From NCBI RefSeq assembly GCF_030268885.1, contig NZ_BSSA01000009.1, positions 186,001 to 250,000 on the forward strand: 64,000 nt of DNA, given 5' to 3'. Below the pieces are notes generated by a model. The model ran no database searches, had not been told where the DNA came from, and was given only the letters and a program-made list of their open reading frames with translations. Origin of the DNA: Kitasatospora phosalacinea (GTDB lineage Bacteria; Actinomycetota; Actinomycetes; Streptomycetales; Streptomycetaceae). Position numbers and translations under genes: made by a program. Position 1 is the first letter of the stretch. The number at the start of each line of letters is the position of its first letter. Shown here piece by piece: positions 1 through 8,691 of this stretch.

Positions 1-106
1 GACGGCGCTGACGACGGCCGGCGGCGCGCGGGGACGACGATCGTCGACGGGGAGGGACGACTTCCGGGGGCATCGGGGCCGGGCCGCGGGTGGTTAGGGT
101 CGGGGT

Positions 107-1690
107 GTGACGAGGACGTGGTGGCGGCGGGCGTTCCCAGGGCCCTGGCGGGTCTGGACGGTCGTCCGGGAGGTGCTGGGCGGGCTGCTGGTGTGCGGGC
201 TCGCGGCGCTGCTGCAGGCGGCGGACAGCGGGGGGTGGCCGTCGGGGCTGGTGGTGGGGGCCACCGCGGTGCTGTACGCGCTGCGGCGGGGACTGCCCGG
301 GCCGGTGCTGGTGGTGTCGGCGGCGGGCCTGGGCGGGCCCGTCGGGTTCCTGCCGGTGCTGGTCACCGCCGGGTACTCGGCCGGACGGCGGCTGGGCAGG
401 CCCTGGCGGGCCCCGGCCGTGCTGGCGCTCGGCTTCCTGGCCCTCTTCGCCGTCGGCCTGCTGCAGAACCGGCGCGACCACTTCCCGCTGCCCGTGCTGC
501 TCGGCCTGTGCGTCGCCGGGTACCTGCTGGTCGGCGTGCTGCCCGCCGTCCTCGGGCGCTACCGGGCCCAGCGCGTCGCCCTGCTCGACAGCCTGCGCGA
601 ACGCAACGGGCAGCTGCTGCGCGAACGCGTGATGATCGCCCGGCAGGCCCGGCTGCGCGAACGCCACCGGATCGCCCAGGACATGCACGACAGCCTCGGC
701 CACCAACTCGCCCTGATCGCCGTGCACACCGGCGCCCTGGAGGTCGACCGCACCCTCGGCGAGCAGCAGCGCGAGGCCGTCGCCGTGCTGCGCCAGGCCG
801 CCACCGGTGCGATGCGCGAACTGCGCGAGGTGGTCGGCCTGTTGCGCGAGGACACCGCGACCGCGCCCGGCGGCGCCGACGCCATCGACCGCCTCGCCGA
901 GACCTCCCGCGCGGCCGGCGCCCGGATCGAACTGCGCCACCAGGGCACCGCCCGCCCGCTGGCCGCCGCCACCGGCCACGCCGCGTACCGGATCGCCCAG
1001 GAGGGCCTGACCAACGCGCACAAGCACGCCCCGGGCGCGGCGATCACGCTGACCGTGCGCTACGAGCCGGACGCGCTGGTGGTGGAGGTGGCCAACGGCC
1101 CCGGCGGGGACGGCGCCGCCGCGGTCTCCGGCGGGCAGGGCCTGACCGGACTGCGCGAACGGGCCCGGCTGCTGGGCGGGATGGTGCACAGCGGGCCGCT
1201 GCCGGACGGCGGCTTCCGGCTCGCCGGGATGCTGCCCTACACCTCCGAGGGCGCCCGGGCCGCCGTCCCCGACGACGAGGAACTCGCCCTGCTGGCGGGC
1301 ACGTCGGTCGAACCGGAGAAGCGCCGCCGCAGCCCCGCGGTGGGCTGCGCGCTCGGCGCGCTGGGGGTGCTCGGGGTGGTGGCCGCGGTCGCCGCGGTCG
1401 GCGCCATCGTGTTCGTCAGCTCGATGCGCGACGCCACCGTCCCGATGAAGCTCTACGACTCGATCCAGGTCGGCCAGAGCGAGGAGTCCGTCAACGAACG
1501 GCTGCCGGTCGGCAGCGACTTCCTGACCGGCGACTTCCGCAAGTCCGGCCCGCCGGTGCCCGAGGGCGCGCACTGCCGCTGGTTCGCCAGCGACCGCGGG
1601 AGCGGGACGGAAGGCGGCCAGGACGTGCTGCGGTTCTGCTTCAAGGACGGCCTGCTGGTGGAGAAGCAGCACTACCGTGGCAAGGTGTAG
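107..1690 (+). CDS. NarL-family sensor histidine kinase with extra C-terminal membrane-anchored domain
   Basis: Membrane histidine kinase of 527 residues. Hydrophobic helices fill roughly residues 20-150, followed by a HisKA_3 dimerisation segment with the phospho-acceptor in QDMHDSLGHQ (His194) and a HATPase_c domain (RIAQEGLTNAHKH near 295-307, QGLTGLRER near 344-352). The kinase core ends near residue 380. A further transmembrane helix (about 412-438) is followed by about 85 residues, predicted outside the cell, containing IQVGQSEESVNERLP and two cysteines (490, 511). The last part is unusual for this kinase class and resembles the start of BamE/SmpA-type domains (inference). The GTG at 107 is the first start that retains the whole N-terminal membrane region. 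The response regulator gene starts 58 bases downstream. Confidence 0.9.
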   Translation: MTRTWWRRAFPGPWRVWTVVREVLGGLLVCGLAALLQAADSGGWPSGLVVGATAVLYALRRGLPGPVLVVSAAGLGGPVGFLPVLVTAGYSAGRRLGRPWRAPAVLALGFLALFAVGLLQNRRDHFPLPVLLGLCVAGYLLVGVLPAVLGRYRAQRVALLDSLRERNGQLLRERVMIARQARLRERHRIAQDMHDSLGHQLALIAVHTGALEVDRTLGEQQREAVAVLRQAATGAMRELREVVGLLREDTATAPGGADAIDRLAETSRAAGARIELRHQGTARPLAAATGHAAYRIAQEGLTNAHKHAPGAAITLTVRYEPDALVVEVANGPGGDGAAAVSGGQGLTGLRERARLLGGMVHSGPLPDGGFRLAGMLPYTSEGARAAVPDDEELALLAGTSVEPEKRRRSPAVGCALGALGVLGVVAAVAAVGAIVFVSSMRDATVPMKLYDSIQVGQSEESVNERLPVGSDFLTGDFRKSGPPVPEGAHCRWFASDRGSGTEGGQDVLRFCFKDGLLVEKQHYRGKV

Positions 1691-1748
1691 CCGTGCGGGC
1701 AGGGTCGGTGAAGGGGGCGGGGTCGGTGCGGGGAGCGGGAGGCGTGCG

Positions 1749-2396
1749 GTGATCCGGGTGCTGGTGGCCGACGACGAGCCGCTGATCCGGGCCGGGATCC
1801 GGATGATCCTCACCTCCGCCGAGGACATCGAGGTGGTCGGCGAGGCCTCCGACGGGGCGCAGGCGCTCCGGCTGGCCGCCGAACTCGCCGTCGACGTCCT
1901 GCTGCTGGACATCCGGATGCCCGTCCTGGACGGGCTCAGTGCGCTCGCCGAACTGCCCCGCACCGCGCCCGGCACCCGCGCCATCGTGCTCACCACCTTC
2001 GGCGAACGCGAGAACGTGCTCCGGGCGATCACCTCCGGCGGCGCCGGGTTCCTGCTCAAGGACACCGCCCCCGGGGAACTGATCCAGGCCGTCCGGGCCG
2101 CCGCCACCGGCCACGCCTTCCTCTCCCCGGCCGCCACCCGGCACATCGTCGACAGCCTCGCCGAGGGCCCGGCGGCCGCGCGCGGCGAACGGGCCAGGCG
2201 GCGGCTGGCCGTGCTCACCGCGCGCGAACGCGCCGTGGTCGAGCTGCTCGGCGAAGGGCTCTCCAACGCCGACACCGGCGCCCGGCTGCACATGAGCGAG
2301 GCCACGGTGAAGACCTACGTCAGCCGGATCCTCGCCAAACTGGACTGCGAGAACCGGGTGCAGGCCGCCCTGCTGGCCCGCGACGCCGAGCTCTGA
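1749..2396 (+). CDS. LuxR/NarL-type response regulator
   Basis: A 215-residue two-component response regulator and the probable partner of the kinase just upstream. The receiver domain has the acidic pair ADDE (8-10) and phospho-acceptor Asp54 in LLLDIRMP, with the conserved Lys in LLKDTAP. The C-terminal LuxR-type helix-turn-helix is marked by LTARERAVVELLGEG and SEATVKTYVSRILAKL, so it is expected to bind promoter DNA when phosphorylated. The frame is open further upstream, but the GTG at 1749 places the receiver start (VIRVLVADDE) directly after the start codon. The target genes are unknown. Confidence 0.92.
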   Translation: MIRVLVADDEPLIRAGIRMILTSAEDIEVVGEASDGAQALRLAAELAVDVLLLDIRMPVLDGLSALAELPRTAPGTRAIVLTTFGERENVLRAITSGGAGFLLKDTAPGELIQAVRAAATGHAFLSPAATRHIVDSLAEGPAAARGERARRRLAVLTARERAVVELLGEGLSNADTGARLHMSEATVKTYVSRILAKLDCENRVQAALLARDAEL

Positions 2397-2403
2397 CGGT
2401 ACG

Positions 2404-2751
2404 TCAACTCCAGGCGGGCGGCAGCGGGATGCCGAGCTGTGCGGCCCGTTCCGTGTACGCCCTGCGGATCTGCCGCAGTGCCTCCGGCCGGAACGGGTCC
2501 TGGGCCGGGATGGCCGCCGCGACGGTCAACGCCTCCTCCATCAGCGCGAGTTGGAGGTCCGGCCGGAGCAGCACCGGGTGGTGGACGGTCAGTTCGATCG
2601 CCGCCAGCGCCAGCCGCGGCAGGTGCACCGCCGGGTTGTCCGCGGCCAGCAGGCGGTGCGCGCGGTACGCCTGCCACGGGGTCGGCGGTTCGCTGCCCGC
2701 CAGCAACACCCGTGCCCGCAAGGCCAGTTCCTGATCCACGTGTGAGGACAC
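2404..2751 (-). CDS. Small hypothetical protein
   Basis: Unrecognised 115-residue protein, predicted soluble and largely alpha-helical, without a signal peptide or membrane segment. It contains LALRARVLLAGSEPP, PWQAYRAHRLLAADNP and a C-terminal EALRQIRRAYTERAAQLG helix. The start is taken as the GTG at 2751, with GGGAG four bases upstream; a second GTG at 2739 is possible. It converges on the response regulator, with seven bases between the two stops. The frame is open for a long way upstream, but the composition there is Pro/Arg/Gly shadow, which is why the short version is preferred. No function is proposed. Confidence 0.55.
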   Translation of the reverse strand: MSSHVDQELALRARVLLAGSEPPTPWQAYRAHRLLAADNPAVHLPRLALAAIELTVHHPVLLRPDLQLALMEEALTVAAAIPAQDPFRPEALRQIRRAYTERAAQLGIPLPPAWS

Positions 2752-2903
2752 ACGACTCCCATCGAGCTCGTCCAAAGGGGGGAATGCGGACGAGTCTGCG
2801 GCCCACGGGGTGCCCCGGACAAGGGCGGACGGATGTGCGCTCGGTCCTACCGGAAGCGGGCGTGAGCAGGCAGAATGGGGGTCGATACGCTGCCGGGAGC
2901 GGT

Positions 2904-3863
2904 TCAGGCGGTGGGGACGGTGGGGACGGTGGGGACTGCGGGGGTTTCGGCCGCTGCCGGTGCTGTTGCTGCGGCGGCCAGGCGGTCGCCGATCGCGTCG
3001 ATCTCCGCCGCCAGTTGGGCGCGCAGCGCGGGCAGCAGGGCCAGGGCCGCGCGGGCGGCCTCCGGGTCGGGGTGCTGGTCCTGGTGGGCGGCGGTGACGG
3101 CCGTGCGCAGCGGCAGCACGGCCAGTGCGGTCTCCCAGGCGGTGCGGTGCACGCCGGTGGCGTAGCGGGCCGTCAGGTACTCCAGTGGGGAGAGCGCGAG
3201 CTCGTCCCGGTCGGCCGGGCCGGCCAGGCGGTGCTCGGGCAGCAGCCAGGCCACCCCGTCCCGGGCGACCAGGTCGAAGGCCCGGGACAGGTCCGGGGCC
3301 GCCGGGCCGCGCGCCGACTCGATGGTCGAGGCCGCCAACAGCCGCTCCAGCATGGCCGCTTCGCGCGGACCGGACGGCCGGTCCGGGTGCTCCTGCCCCG
3401 CCAGCAACTGCTCCAGGTGGTAGCGCTGGCCCCAACTGCCCACCGAGCGGTGCATCGCGCCCGCCCGGGTCTCCCGGATCGCCGCCAGCGCCAGCGCCCG
3501 GGTGGTCAGGTCCCGGCGCACCGCGAACGCCGCGGCCGCCCCGTCCGGGAACAGCCGTCCCAGCGCGGACCGCACCGCGTCCACCGTCGGGCCGTCGTAC
3601 CAGCGCAGTGTCCAGCGCGGTTCGGCCGGAGGGGACGAGGGGTCGAGCGACGGCTCGTGCCGGGCGTCGTGCCGGGGCTCGTACTGCGGCTCGAACGGGA
3701 CGCGGAACTGCACCGACAGGCGGTCGGCGATCCGCCGGGCCTGCGGGCCGCGCAGCACCTGCTCCGGCGTCTGCGCGACCGGCAGGGGCCGCGGTTGCGG
3801 GGACGGAGCGGACGCGGGCGCGGGCGAGGCGGCGCGCTCCGGAGTGCGTTCGGGGGTGCCCAT
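2904..3863 (-). CDS. Hypothetical protein, Pro/Ala-rich ends
   Basis: Unrecognised 319-residue cytoplasmic protein. Residues 1-50 are Pro/Ala-rich and probably disordered. The middle (about 60-290) looks folded and helical, with WTLRWYDGPTVDAVRSALGRLF, YHLEQLLAGQEHPDRP and VARDGVAWLLPEHRL. The C-terminus carries a short VPT repeat. The ATG at 3863 lacks a strong ribosome binding site. No catalytic motif is seen. It may share a transcript with the smaller gene downstream, from which it is separated by about 150 bases. Confidence 0.6.
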   Translation of the reverse strand: MGTPERTPERAASPAPASAPSPQPRPLPVAQTPEQVLRGPQARRIADRLSVQFRVPFEPQYEPRHDARHEPSLDPSSPPAEPRWTLRWYDGPTVDAVRSALGRLFPDGAAAAFAVRRDLTTRALALAAIRETRAGAMHRSVGSWGQRYHLEQLLAGQEHPDRPSGPREAAMLERLLAASTIESARGPAAPDLSRAFDLVARDGVAWLLPEHRLAGPADRDELALSPLEYLTARYATGVHRTAWETALAVLPLRTAVTAAHQDQHPDPEAARAALALLPALRAQLAAEIDAIGDRLAAAATAPAAAETPAVPTVPTVPTA

Positions 3864-4018
3864 GGCGGGAGACTAGCCACGTCCGGGCCCGGCGGCGGGC
3901 GACGCGCGGACGGGCTCAACCGTTCGCCGCAACCCGCGGTAGGTGACCGGCGGGCGGCGGCGGGCGTTCGGGCGGATCGCGGTGGGGCGGGCGACCGGCG
4001 GGGCAGTGGTGCGGGGTT

Positions 4019-4681
4019 TCAGACGGGGGCGGCGGCCGGGAAGGGCTCGTGGCGCGGGGACGGGACGGCGTGGGGGAGGGGCAACGGGGGCACGGGGGTG
4101 GTGAATTCGATGGCGGTCAGGCGGGCGGCCGCCTCGCGCGGGAGGAGGACGGCGGAGGCCAGACCCGGCGGCAGCGGACCGTCGGCGGTGGCCAGGGCGC
4201 GCAGGGCGGCCCAGGCGCGGCGGTGGCGGGCGAAGGCGTACCGGGAGACCCTGCGGCCGCGGCGGCGCTGGCCGTCGGCGGCCTGGGCCGGGCTGGCGTC
4301 CAGCAGGAGCAGGTGCAGGCGGCGGCCCTGCCGGGCGGTGGCGCGGGCCAGGGCACGGCGCACCCACGGCAGGGTGCCGCAGTCGTGCACGACCAGCGGG
4401 CCGCCGGCCCGGACCGCCGCGCGCAGCCGCAGGTAGTGGGCGATCCGGACCAGCGGCCGGTACAGCGCGTACGGGACGCCGGGCAGGGTGCGGGCGAAGG
4501 CGGCCCGGGTGTGCTGGGAGTCGATCACCCGCACCCGGGCGCAGCGCCGCATCAGGGTGCTCTTGCCGCTGCCGGGCAGGCCGGAGACCACCAGCACGTC
4601 GTCCGCCGGGTAGGCCAGCCGGGCCGGGGCGGGACGGTCGGTCAGGTCGTGCCGGGCGTGCGGGCGCAGCAGCGGGTGCAC
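4019..4681 (-). CDS. P-loop ATPase/kinase-like protein
   Basis: A 220-residue nucleotide-binding protein. A Walker A motif, GLPGSGKST, lies near residue 34, in the pattern of small zeta-toxin/adenylylsulfate-kinase-like P-loop kinases. It is followed by VIDSQHTR, VVHDCGTLPWVRRAL and an Arg-rich lid-like region (QRRRGRRVSRYAFARHRRAW). The substrate cannot be read from the sequence. The GTG at 4681 is preceded by GAGGAGG at good spacing. It is divergent from the ATP-grasp pair at 4907, with a shared control region of about 225 bases. A second protein of the same broad class lies at 20692. Confidence 0.8.
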   Translation of the reverse strand: MHPLLRPHARHDLTDRPAPARLAYPADDVLVVSGLPGSGKSTLMRRCARVRVIDSQHTRAAFARTLPGVPYALYRPLVRIAHYLRLRAAVRAGGPLVVHDCGTLPWVRRALARATARQGRRLHLLLLDASPAQAADGQRRRGRRVSRYAFARHRRAWAALRALATADGPLPPGLASAVLLPREAAARLTAIEFTTPVPPLPLPHAVPSPRHEPFPAAAPV

Positions 4682-4906
4682 ACGGTCCTCCTCAAAGAGC
4701 GTGCCAAGGGGGCGTCATAAGAACGTCATGCCCGGGGCGTACGGTTCCAGACCTGCGGCAACGCACCTGTGACGCGGCTGTATCCGTTCCCGGACACCCT
4801 GGGTGAAATGCGGCGGATGATCCATGGCAGGGTGGGCGGATGCGATTCGCCCCGGGGGAGTCCGGCGGGGGCGATGGGGAACAGTGGGAAAGTGGGGTGG
4901 GGGCAC

Positions 4907-5827
4907 ATGGGGCACATGAGGTTCTGCTTCCTGGTGGAGGAGCACTACCGCAACGACGGGATGCCGCTGGCCGTGGTCGAGCACCTGCGGGCGGTCGGCC
5001 ACCGGGTGGACGTGCTGCGGCCCGGCGCGGACCTGCTCGACCTCGCCAAGCTGGTGCGCAGCGGCAAGCACGACGCCTGGGTGCTGAAGACCGTCTCCGG
5101 CGGTCCGGGCCTGGGCCTGCTGGAGTCCGCCGCCGCGGCCGGTCTGACCACCGTCAACGACGCCCGGGCGATCCGCCCGGTCCGGGACAAGGCGCAGGCC
5201 GCCGTGGTCGCCGCCCTGCACGGCCTGCCGATGCCGCGGACGTGGGCCGCCGCCGACCCGGCCGCGTTCGCCGCGATCGGCGCCCGCCGCTACCCGCTGG
5301 TCGTCAAGCCCGCCGACGGCTCCTCCGGGCGCGCCGTCCACCTGGTCGAACGGCCCGAGCAGCTCGCCGGGTTGACCGCGCCCGCGGACGGCGGACTGCT
5401 GATCGCCCAGCCCTACGTCCGCAACGACGGCTGCGACCTGAAGGTGTACTGCGCGGGCGGCGAGTTCTTCGCCACCCGGCGCACCTCGCCGCTGCACCCG
5501 CACCTCCCCGCGGTGGAACGCCCCGTCCCGCTGCCGCGCGAGGTCGCCGCGCTGGCCGCGCAGGTCGGCGAGGTGTTCGGCCTCGACCTGTACGGGCTGG
5601 ACGTGCTGCTCGGCCCCGACGGCCCCGTGGTCGTCGACGTCAACGACTTCCCGAGCTTCCGCCAGGTCCCGCGCGCCGTCGAGCGGGTGGCCGACGCGGT
5701 GGTCCGGCTGGCGCGCACCGGCTCCTCCTGGCCCACCCCCGGTGCGCGCCACCTGCTCACCGACACCGCCGTGCCCGACGCCGCCGTCCCGGGCGCGGCC
5801 GTCCCCGACGCCCGGGCCGCCCGGTGA
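4907..5827 (+). CDS. ATP-grasp domain protein (RimK/ITPK-like) 1
   Basis: A 306-residue ATP-grasp ligase-type enzyme. It has an N-terminal alpha/beta domain (RFCFLVEEHYRNDG), a central ATP-grasp part with the Lys-rich strand PLVVKPADGSSGRAVHL, and the metal-binding end VVVDVNDFPSFRQVP typical of the fold. The substrate is unknown; such proteins join a carboxylate to an amine or phosphorylate small molecules using ATP. Starts at 4907 or 4916 (MGHMRF) are both possible. Its stop overlaps the start of a second ATP-grasp gene (GTGA), so the two are translationally coupled and may act together or as a heterodimer. Confidence 0.85.
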   Translation: MGHMRFCFLVEEHYRNDGMPLAVVEHLRAVGHRVDVLRPGADLLDLAKLVRSGKHDAWVLKTVSGGPGLGLLESAAAAGLTTVNDARAIRPVRDKAQAAVVAALHGLPMPRTWAAADPAAFAAIGARRYPLVVKPADGSSGRAVHLVERPEQLAGLTAPADGGLLIAQPYVRNDGCDLKVYCAGGEFFATRRTSPLHPHLPAVERPVPLPREVAALAAQVGEVFGLDLYGLDVLLGPDGPVVVDVNDFPSFRQVPRAVERVADAVVRLARTGSSWPTPGARHLLTDTAVPDAAVPGAAVPDARAAR

Positions 5828-6591
5828 GCGCCCCGCGCTCGCAGCGGCCGGTGCGGATCGCCCTGATCGCCCGCGAACCCGACCACCCGCTGCTCGCCGG
5901 AGCGCGCCGACTCCTGGAGCGGGAAGGACATCTGACGGTCGGTCAGGACGAGGCGGCCGACGTGGTGCTGCTCAAGGCGCGCAGCGAGCGGGCGCTGCAC
6001 CGCGCCGCGCAGTACGAGCGGGCGGGCACTCCGGTGCTCAACTCCTCCGGCGCCACCGGCCGTTGCCAGGACCGCGACTGGATGGAGCGCACCGCCCGGG
6101 CCGCCGCCCTGCCGTTCGCGCCGACCCTCGGCCGCGGCATCCTCGGTCAACTCCCTTGGGACGGGCCGGTGGTGGTCAAGAGCCTGCACAGCCGCAAGGA
6201 GGACCTGGTCGCCCGCGCCGACACCCCCGCGCAGTGGCACGCGCTCGCCGGGCAGTGGCCCGGCGAACCCGTGCTCACCCAGCGGCCGGTGGACGGCGAC
6301 GGCTGGGACCGCAAGGTGTGGGTGGTCGGCGGGCAGGTCTTCGCCGAGCAGCGCCGCTCCGAACTCGCCCCGGGCGCCCCCGAACGCCGCCCCTGGACGC
6401 CCGACGAGCGGGAGCGCGCGATCGCCCTCGCCGCCGGGCCCGCCTTCGGCCTCCAGGTGTACGGCGTCGACCTGCTGCCCGGCCCCGACGGCCCCGTGGT
6501 CGTCGACGTCAACGCCTTCCCGGGCGTCCGGCACCAGCCGGGCGCCCCCGAGGCGCTCGCCGCGCTCGTGCTGCGCACCGCCCGGCGCTGA
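5824..6591 (+). CDS. ATP-grasp domain protein 2
   Basis: A 255-residue paralogue of the preceding gene. It starts with a GTG overlapping that gene's stop codon. Shared features include an N-terminal VRIALIAREPDHPL strand, the strand GPVVVKSLHSRKED in place of VVKPADGSSG, and VVVDVNAFPGVRH at the metal site. Its glycine-rich nucleotide loop is less conserved than in the first gene, which suggests different substrates or a regulatory subunit (inference). The operon appears to end here; the next gene has its own ribosome binding site 170 bases on. Confidence 0.83.
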   Translation: MSAPRSQRPVRIALIAREPDHPLLAGARRLLEREGHLTVGQDEAADVVLLKARSERALHRAAQYERAGTPVLNSSGATGRCQDRDWMERTARAAALPFAPTLGRGILGQLPWDGPVVVKSLHSRKEDLVARADTPAQWHALAGQWPGEPVLTQRPVDGDGWDRKVWVVGGQVFAEQRRSELAPGAPERRPWTPDERERAIALAAGPAFGLQVYGVDLLPGPDGPVVVDVNAFPGVRHQPGAPEALAALVLRTARR

Positions 6592-6762
6592 GGCGCCCGC
6601 CGCCGTTGCGCAGCCGTTGCGCTTCCGTTGCGACGCGCCCCGTCCGTGGTGACCTGCCGATTCGTCGGGCGGCCGGGGCGGGCGCATTCCCACCCCGTGG
6701 GTCCGCCCCGGTCCGGGCGTCTGCGAGAATCGGCGGCGGAGCCACGGACGAGGAGGAGCGCG

Positions 6763-8475
6763 GTGCGCGAGGAGGAACCGCGGTCGCGGATCCCGCAGCT
6801 GAGGCTGGACGAGCTGCTGGCCGAGCTGCAGGCCCGGATCGACGTGGCCCGGGGCACCCGCGACCGGGTGCACAGCCTGCTGGAGGCCGTCCTGTCGGTC
6901 GGCCGCGAGCTGGAGCTGACCCAGGTGCTGCGCCGGATCGTGGAGGCCGCGGCCGTCCTCGCCGACGCCAAGTACGCGGCGCTCGGCATCATCGGCCCCG
7001 ACGGCGACACCCTCTCGCAGTTCATCACCGTCGGACTGGCCGAGGAGGAGATCGCCCGGATCGGCCCGTACCCCACCGGCAAGGGCCTGCTCGGCGAACT
7101 CATCCGGCACCCGCACCCGCTGCGCCTGGAGGACCTCAAGCAGCACCCGGCGTCCACCGGCTGCCCCGCCCACCACCCCGAGATGCGGACCTTCCTGGGC
7201 CTGCCGGTGCGGGTGCGCGACGAGGTGTTCGGCAACATCTACCTGACCGACAAGCGCGGCGCCGCCGGGTTCGACGACGACGACGAATCGGTGATCGCCA
7301 CCCTCGCGGTCGCCGCGGGCGTGGCCATCGACAACGCCCGCCTGTACGAGGAGGCGCAGCGCCGCCAGCACTGGCTGACCGCCACCGCCGAGATCAACCG
7401 CCGCCTGCTGTCCGGCAGTTCGCGCACCCAGGTGGTGGAGCTGATCGCCCAGCGGGCCTGCGACATCTCCGGCGCGCAGCTGGCCGAGGTGCTCACCACG
7501 CTGCCGGACGGCACCGGGCTGCGGGTCGAACTGGCCCTCGGCGGGGACGTCAACGGACGGGTCGGGGTGGACGTGCCGCTGGACGGCACGATCTCCGGCG
7601 CGGCCTGCGCGACCGGCTACCCGGTGACCTCGCCCGACCTGACGGGCGACCCGCGCTACCCCGCCTGCGTGCCCCGTTTCGCGGGCACCGGACCGGCCGT
7701 CGCGGTGCCGCTGGGGCGGGCCGAGGGCCACACCGAGGGGGTGCTGCTGCTGGTGCGCGGCAGCGGCGAGGCCGAGTTCACCGAACGCGAGATCGACCCG
7801 CTGCTGGGCTTCGCCGACCAGGCCGCGCTCGCCCTGGAACTGGCCGAACGGCGGCGCGACGCCGAGCAGTTGGCCGTTTTGGAGGACCGCGACCGGATCG
7901 CCCGCGACCTGCACGACCTGGCCATCCAGCGGCTGTTCGCGACCGGCATGACGCTGCAGAGCGCCTCCCGGTTCATCGACCACCCCGGGGCCTCCGACCG
8001 GGTGCTGCGGGCCGTCGGCGACCTGGACGAGACCATCAAGATCATCCGATCGACGATCTTCGGCCTGCGGGTCCGCGAGGCGGGCGCCGGGCAGGGGCTG
8101 CGGGCCCGCGCCGTGCACGTGGTCGAGGAGGCCCAGGCCGTCCTCGGCTTCGCCCCGCGCCTGAGCATGGAGGGCCTGCTCGACACCGACGTGCCGCCCG
8201 CGGTCGCCGACCACCTGGTCGCCGTCCTCGGCGAGGCGCTCAGCAACGCGGCCCGCCACGCCCGGGCCGGCCGGGTCGAGGTCACCCTGCAGGCCGCCGG
8301 CGGGCAGGTCGCCCTCACCGTCCAGGACGACGGCGTCGGCATCCCCGCCCAGGGCCGCCGCAGCGGCCTGCGCAACCTGGAGGAGCGCGCCCGCACCCTC
8401 GGCGGCACCCTCACCGTCACCGCCCCGCCCGCGGGCGGCACCCTGCTCAACTGGACGGCACCGCTGGGCCACTGA
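6763..8475 (+). CDS. DevS/DosS-like GAF sensor histidine kinase
   Basis: Soluble 570-residue histidine kinase of the DevS/DosS type. Two GAF domains (about 40-195 and 205-370) are followed by a HisKA_3 segment with DRIARDLHDLAIQRLFATG (His384) and a HATPase_c domain (LSNAARHARAG, DDGVGIP, GLRNLEERA). In the actinobacterial DevS family the first GAF may hold haem and sense oxygen, NO or redox state; whether this one binds haem cannot be read safely. AGGAGG at 6751-6756 fixes the GTG start at 6763. No regulator lies next to it; the only DevR-like regulator in the window is at 38181-38873 and may be its partner. Confidence 0.9.
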   Translation: MREEEPRSRIPQLRLDELLAELQARIDVARGTRDRVHSLLEAVLSVGRELELTQVLRRIVEAAAVLADAKYAALGIIGPDGDTLSQFITVGLAEEEIARIGPYPTGKGLLGELIRHPHPLRLEDLKQHPASTGCPAHHPEMRTFLGLPVRVRDEVFGNIYLTDKRGAAGFDDDDESVIATLAVAAGVAIDNARLYEEAQRRQHWLTATAEINRRLLSGSSRTQVVELIAQRACDISGAQLAEVLTTLPDGTGLRVELALGGDVNGRVGVDVPLDGTISGAACATGYPVTSPDLTGDPRYPACVPRFAGTGPAVAVPLGRAEGHTEGVLLLVRGSGEAEFTEREIDPLLGFADQAALALELAERRRDAEQLAVLEDRDRIARDLHDLAIQRLFATGMTLQSASRFIDHPGASDRVLRAVGDLDETIKIIRSTIFGLRVREAGAGQGLRARAVHVVEEAQAVLGFAPRLSMEGLLDTDVPPAVADHLVAVLGEALSNAARHARAGRVEVTLQAAGGQVALTVQDDGVGIPAQGRRSGLRNLEERARTLGGTLTVTAPPAGGTLLNWTAPLGH

Positions 8476-8537
8476 GACGCCGGCGGGCCGCTCCGCTATG
8501 CTTCGCGTCCGAACTTGATATTCGTGCAGGAGGGGGC

Positions 8538-8684
8538 ATGGTGGCGCGACACGTGGCGCGGTGGATCGTCCAGTGGGTGACCCTCGCGGGAGTGGCGGCG
8601 GTCGTGCTCTTCGGAATGGCCCTGGTGGTCGGGATGCCCCTGCTCCTGTTCGTCTCCCACCTGGACACCGTTCCGGGTCCCTGA
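8538..8684 (+). CDS. Small membrane peptide (48 aa)
   Basis: A 48-residue peptide that is almost entirely one hydrophobic helix (VTLAGVAAVVLFGMALVVG and PLLLFV), with basic residues at the N-terminus (ARHVAR) and a short polar tail. It is preceded by AGGAGGGGGC, a near-perfect ribosome binding site, which is the main support for a real gene. It converges on the sigma factor gene, with seven bases between the stops. The function is unknown. Single-helix peptides like this often bind or modulate larger membrane proteins (inference). Confidence 0.6.
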   Translation: MVARHVARWIVQWVTLAGVAAVVLFGMALVVGMPLLLFVSHLDTVPGP

Positions 8685-8691
8685 CTCGCCG

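Noticed and set aside
1..106. Possible 3' end of an upstream gene at the left edge
   Set aside because: No frame with protein-like composition ends here; the first 106 bases are better read as an intergenic leader.
5413..8472. Minus-strand open frame of about 1,000 codons opposite the ATP-grasp and DevS-like genes
   Set aside because: The sense strand encodes recognisable ATP-grasp and GAF/kinase motifs; the antisense sequence is Gly/Ala/Arg/His-rich without domains.
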